Assembly: GCA_041659545.1 (NCBI GenBank)
Contig: JBAZYB010000235.1
Span: forward strand, 1 to 6,250
Length of the DNA stretch: 6,250 nt
Direction of reading: 5' to 3'
Origin: Hyphomicrobium_A sp041659545
GTDB taxonomy: Bacteria; Pseudomonadota; Alphaproteobacteria; Rhizobiales; Hyphomicrobiaceae
Position numbers and translations under genes: made by a program
In this document: piece by piece, positions 4,978 through 6,250 of the stretch
How positions within the stretch are numbered: position 1 is the stretch's first letter
Layout: every line of letters starts with the position of its first letter
The notes under the pieces: generated by a model
Told to the model about the DNA's origin: nothing
Seen by the model: the letters and a program-made list of their open reading frames with translations, nothing else
Database searches by the model: none

Positions 4978-5134
4978 CACGTTTCCTTTCGTCGTGCGCG
5001 GCCAACCTTGCCCGCGCCTCCACCAACAATTCGTCCCGTGCCGCGACCTGTACCGGGTCAGAATGCGACCACACATGCGCCCCGATCTGTGACAGGTCAA
5101 GGACGATCACCGGGCATACAGGGCAACGCCACAT
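4958..5134 (-). CDS. 58-residue protein with a classical C2H2 zinc-finger spacing
   Basis: A 58-residue protein. C4-x2-C7-x12-H20-x3-H24 has exactly the spacing of classical Cys2His2 zinc fingers. V11 and I17 occupy the two hydrophobic core positions (four after the second Cys, three before the first His), and W2 takes the aromatic or hydrophobic place before the first Cys. A charged helix follows (RDELLVEARARLAAHDERK). The ATG at 5134 is chosen because it follows the upstream stop by 1 nt, as at the 4153 junction. A start at 5194 would add 20 residues inside the upstream gene. The ribosome binding site (GGGGTG) is weak, so coupling to the upstream gene is likely. A small DNA-, RNA- or protein-binding factor is plausible; the finger is inferred from spacing only. 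Confidence 0.72.
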   Translation of the reverse strand: MWRCPVCPVIVLDLSQIGAHVWSHSDPVQVAARDELLVEARARLAAHDERKRDESNRS

Positions 5135-5135
5135 A

Positions 5136-5474
5136 TCAGGCACCCCAAACCCGTTCAAGCCATGCCCGTTTCGTTTCCAACTCGCCCCGCACACACGCCA
5201 CGGGGAGCCGCTTCACGAACTCACCCCACCGATGATCTGGGCAGTTCTCCCAGTAACAGTTCGACCGATCAGCGCCACTCTCGATAGCGCGTTCGCACGA
5301 AACGACATGGTTGGTGAACATCCACGCTTTGCAGCACATCCCGTATTGCGGCATCCAAGAATGGTTGATTTCGTGCACGTACCTGTTTGGTGATGCCTCC
5401 CCGCAGTACCGGCACGTGACCTGCACATCTGGCGGTGCGACTACCGGCTCGAATAGATCGAATGCGAGCTGCAC
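5136..5474 (-). CDS. Cys/His-rich small protein, probable metal binder
   Basis: A 112-residue protein with eight cysteines and several histidines: C21-x2-C24-G, H34, H38, C47-C48, H56, C60, C73, C78, H81 and C94. The first pair (CRYCG) with HEINHSWMPQYGMCC looks like a zinc ribbon, and NCYWENCPDH could form a second site. The start MQLAFDLFEP is hydrophobic but too short and acidic to be a signal peptide. The GTG at 5474 follows AGGAGG (5480-5485) at five bases. It is the first gene after the terminator and second stem-loop downstream of dUTPase, so its message must come from readthrough or from a promoter I could not find. No enzyme family is recognised. Confidence 0.83.
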   Translation of the reverse strand: MQLAFDLFEPVVAPPDVQVTCRYCGEASPNRYVHEINHSWMPQYGMCCKAWMFTNHVVSCERAIESGADRSNCYWENCPDHRWGEFVKRLPVACVRGELETKRAWLERVWGA

Positions 5475-5493
5475 GGCACCCTCCTAACGTCAT

Positions 5494-5518
5494 GGGGGCA
5501 GGCATCACGCCCACCCCC
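5494..5518 (-). repeat. Second stem-loop, between the dUTPase terminator and the next gene
   Basis: On the minus strand GGGGGTGGGC (5518-5509) pairs with GCCTGCCCCC (5503-5494): ten pairs including two G-T, around a 5-nt loop (GTGAT). It starts right after the T-run of the terminator and ends eight bases before the AGGAGG site of the next gene. It has no T-run of its own on the minus strand. It may insulate or stabilise the 5' end of the downstream message. Confidence 0.6.
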
Positions 5519-5519
5519 G

Positions 5520-5555
5520 AAAAGAAAATCGACCGGGAATTACACCCCGGTCGAT
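5520..5555 (-). terminator. Rho-independent terminator at the dUTPase 3' end
   Basis: A perfect 10-bp stem, ATCGACCGGG on the minus strand (5555-5546) with CCCGGTCGAT (5537-5528), encloses an 8-nt loop and is followed by a T-rich tail, TTTTCTTTT (5528-5520). The 5' arm and loop include the last dUTPase codons and its TAA (5542-5540). It should end or reduce leftward transcription inside the operon-like array, separating dUTPase and upstream genes from those to its left. Structure is seen; strength is inferred. Confidence 0.88.
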
Positions 5556-5956
5556 CCGAAACCATCAGTACCGCGCACACTGTCAGGCAAATGTTGCACC
5601 CGATGAAACTGTGCCCGCATGAACGGTTTGAAAATGATCTGCGCCACCCTGTCCCCCTTGCGGATCGATAGCGTGCCGGGCCGGTTGAGGGTGAGCTGCA
5701 AAAGGATCTCGCCACGATAGTTCGGGTCGATAATGCCGACCGTGTTCGCGAGCGCCAAACCGTATTTGGTACCCCACCCTGACCTTGGGACGACTTCCCC
5801 ATAAATGCGGTCAGGCATCGCCAAATAGGTGCCGGTGTGCACTTGTGTGACCTGCCCGTACCCGACGATGTAGTCACTATCGGCTACAAGGTCAGCGCCT
5901 GCGTCTCCTTGGTGTGCGTAGTCGGGTGCGTTGCCGGTGAACAGAACCTCAGTCAT
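5540..5956 (-). CDS. dut: dUTPase (deoxyuridine 5'-triphosphate nucleotidohydrolase), trimeric type
   Basis: A 138-residue protein. It hydrolyses dUTP to dUMP and pyrophosphate, keeping uracil out of DNA and feeding dTMP synthesis. All five motifs of the homotrimeric family are present in order: DAGADL (18-23), PRSGWGTK (57-64), GIIDPNYRGE (74-83, with the catalytic Asp at 77 and the uracil-side Tyr at 80), RKGDRVAQIIF (99-109), and the C-terminal lid RGTDGFGSTG (128-137). The length is normal for compact phage and bacterial enzymes. The ATG at 5956 shares ATGA with the upstream stop and follows AAGGAGG at ten bases. The frame opens 11 codons earlier, but the conserved family start fits here. 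The terminator overlaps its last codons. The enzyme is expected in the cytoplasm with the replication genes. Confidence 0.97.
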   Translation of the reverse strand: MTEVLFTGNAPDYAHQGDAGADLVADSDYIVGYGQVTQVHTGTYLAMPDRIYGEVVPRSGWGTKYGLALANTVGIIDPNYRGEILLQLTLNRPGTLSIRKGDRVAQIIFKPFMRAQFHRVQHLPDSVRGTDGFGSTGV

Positions 5957-6186
5957 AACCCCAACGCCTCCTTGATCTCGGTGTTCCAAAGTTCTGCCGA
6001 CAGTTCGGTCGCTGTCGCTTCATGCACTCGCAGCAGGTTGGAGATGCGCTGCTGTTCGACAAGCGCGAGAGTTGCGTGAACCTGCGCGCCCTGAGCAATA
6101 ATCCCAACCAGGCTCAAGTCCTGCGCCGCCTGAGCGTCTTTCAGCATCTCCACTGCTGCGGCAGCGTGGTCGATTCGTTCACTCAT
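5953..6186 (-). CDS. Small helical protein (77 aa), unknown function
   Basis: A 77-residue protein, helical throughout. It contains HAAAAVEMLKDAQAAQD, then GAQVHATLALVEQQRISNLL (about 33-52), a pattern familiar from small actinobacteriophage proteins, and an acidic helix at the end. It has no cysteine and no membrane segment. The ATG at 6186 shares ATGA with the stop of the next gene upstream and follows AAAGGGTGAGGC. Its own stop shares ATGA with the dUTPase start, and the dUTPase ribosome binding site lies in its last codons, so translation of the two is likely coupled. Function unknown; a helical-bundle or adaptor protein is possible. Confidence 0.83.
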   Translation of the reverse strand: MSERIDHAAAAVEMLKDAQAAQDLSLVGIIAQGAQVHATLALVEQQRISNLLRVHEATATELSAELWNTEIKEALGL

Positions 6187-6250
6187 GCCTCACCCTTTCG
6201 TCTCGCCAACGCTTCATCCGTCATCCCCGGCCGCCGCCACGACCCGTTAA
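6183..6250 (-). CDS. 3' end of an upstream gene (partial)
   Basis: A frame open from the right edge ends at TGA (6185-6183) and shares ATGA with the start of the next gene, the same junction type as six others in the array. The visible C-terminus is 21 residues, ending WRRPGMTDEALARRKGEA, which is basic and polar. An internal ATG at 6222 would give only 13 residues, so it is more likely the tail of a longer protein. It is too short to identify. Confidence 0.55.
   Translation of the reverse strand, partial: NGSWRRPGMTDEALARRKGEA

Noticed and set aside
4827..5393. 188-codon plus-strand open frame
   Set aside because: It is antisense to three overlapping minus-strand genes, has no convincing ribosome binding site, and its composition is typical of an antisense frame in GC-rich DNA.
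5269..5877. 202-codon minus-strand open frame overlapping dUTPase
   Set aside because: It runs in another frame of the dUTPase and its left neighbour. The dUTPase shows all five family motifs, while this frame is Arg/Ser/Cys-rich without any domain.
1..6250. tRNA genes, CRISPR arrays, insertion sequences, integrase or attachment site
   Set aside because: No cloverleaf-like sequence, no regularly spaced repeats, no transposase or recombinase motifs and no paired core repeats were seen. The only mobile-type gene is the HNH endonuclease.

Overview
The window looks like part of the genome of a tailed phage, or a closely related prophage, of an actinobacterium. The evidence is moderately GC-rich DNA, a dense one-strand array of very small overlapping genes with strong Shine-Dalgarno sites, a free-standing HNH endonuclease, a trimeric-type dUTPase, and several short Cys/His motif proteins of the kind common in actinobacteriophage early regions. 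The host genus cannot be fixed from the sequence. No integrase, tRNA, CRISPR array or bacterial housekeeping gene is visible.

Layout. Bases 1-170 hold the 3' end of a rightward gene for a hydrophobic, probably membrane protein. It meets the leftward array head-on, and a long hairpin with T-runs on both sides (170-226) can end transcription from both directions. From 260 to the right edge everything is on the minus strand: 16 complete genes plus the 3' end of a 17th. Read in transcription order (right to left) these are: a truncated gene at the window edge; a small helical protein; dUTPase; an intrinsic terminator that starts inside the last dUTPase codons, followed by a second stem-loop; a Cys/His-rich protein; a 58-residue protein with a textbook C2H2 zinc-finger spacing; four small unknown proteins, one with a four-cysteine ribbon; one protein with a C-x2-C...WPC motif; a structured 83-nt gap; an HNH endonuclease; then seven more small unknown proteins, one of them a single-pass membrane protein.

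Most junctions are stop/start overlaps: seven 4-nt ATGA, three 8-nt, one 11-nt and one 20-nt. Two more are 1-nt gaps. This implies translational coupling over a long polycistronic message. Only two true non-coding gaps occur in about 6 kb, 3303-3385 and 5475-5539, and each lies in or beside a pair of stem-loops. The dUTPase removes dUTP and supplies dUMP during phage DNA replication. The HNH gene with its upstream hairpins looks like an inserted homing-type cassette, and its ribosome binding site can be folded into a hairpin. The other proteins have no assignable function. Many carry short zinc-knuckle-like motifs, and two such motifs each recur in two different proteins of the array, which points to duplication or module shuffling.
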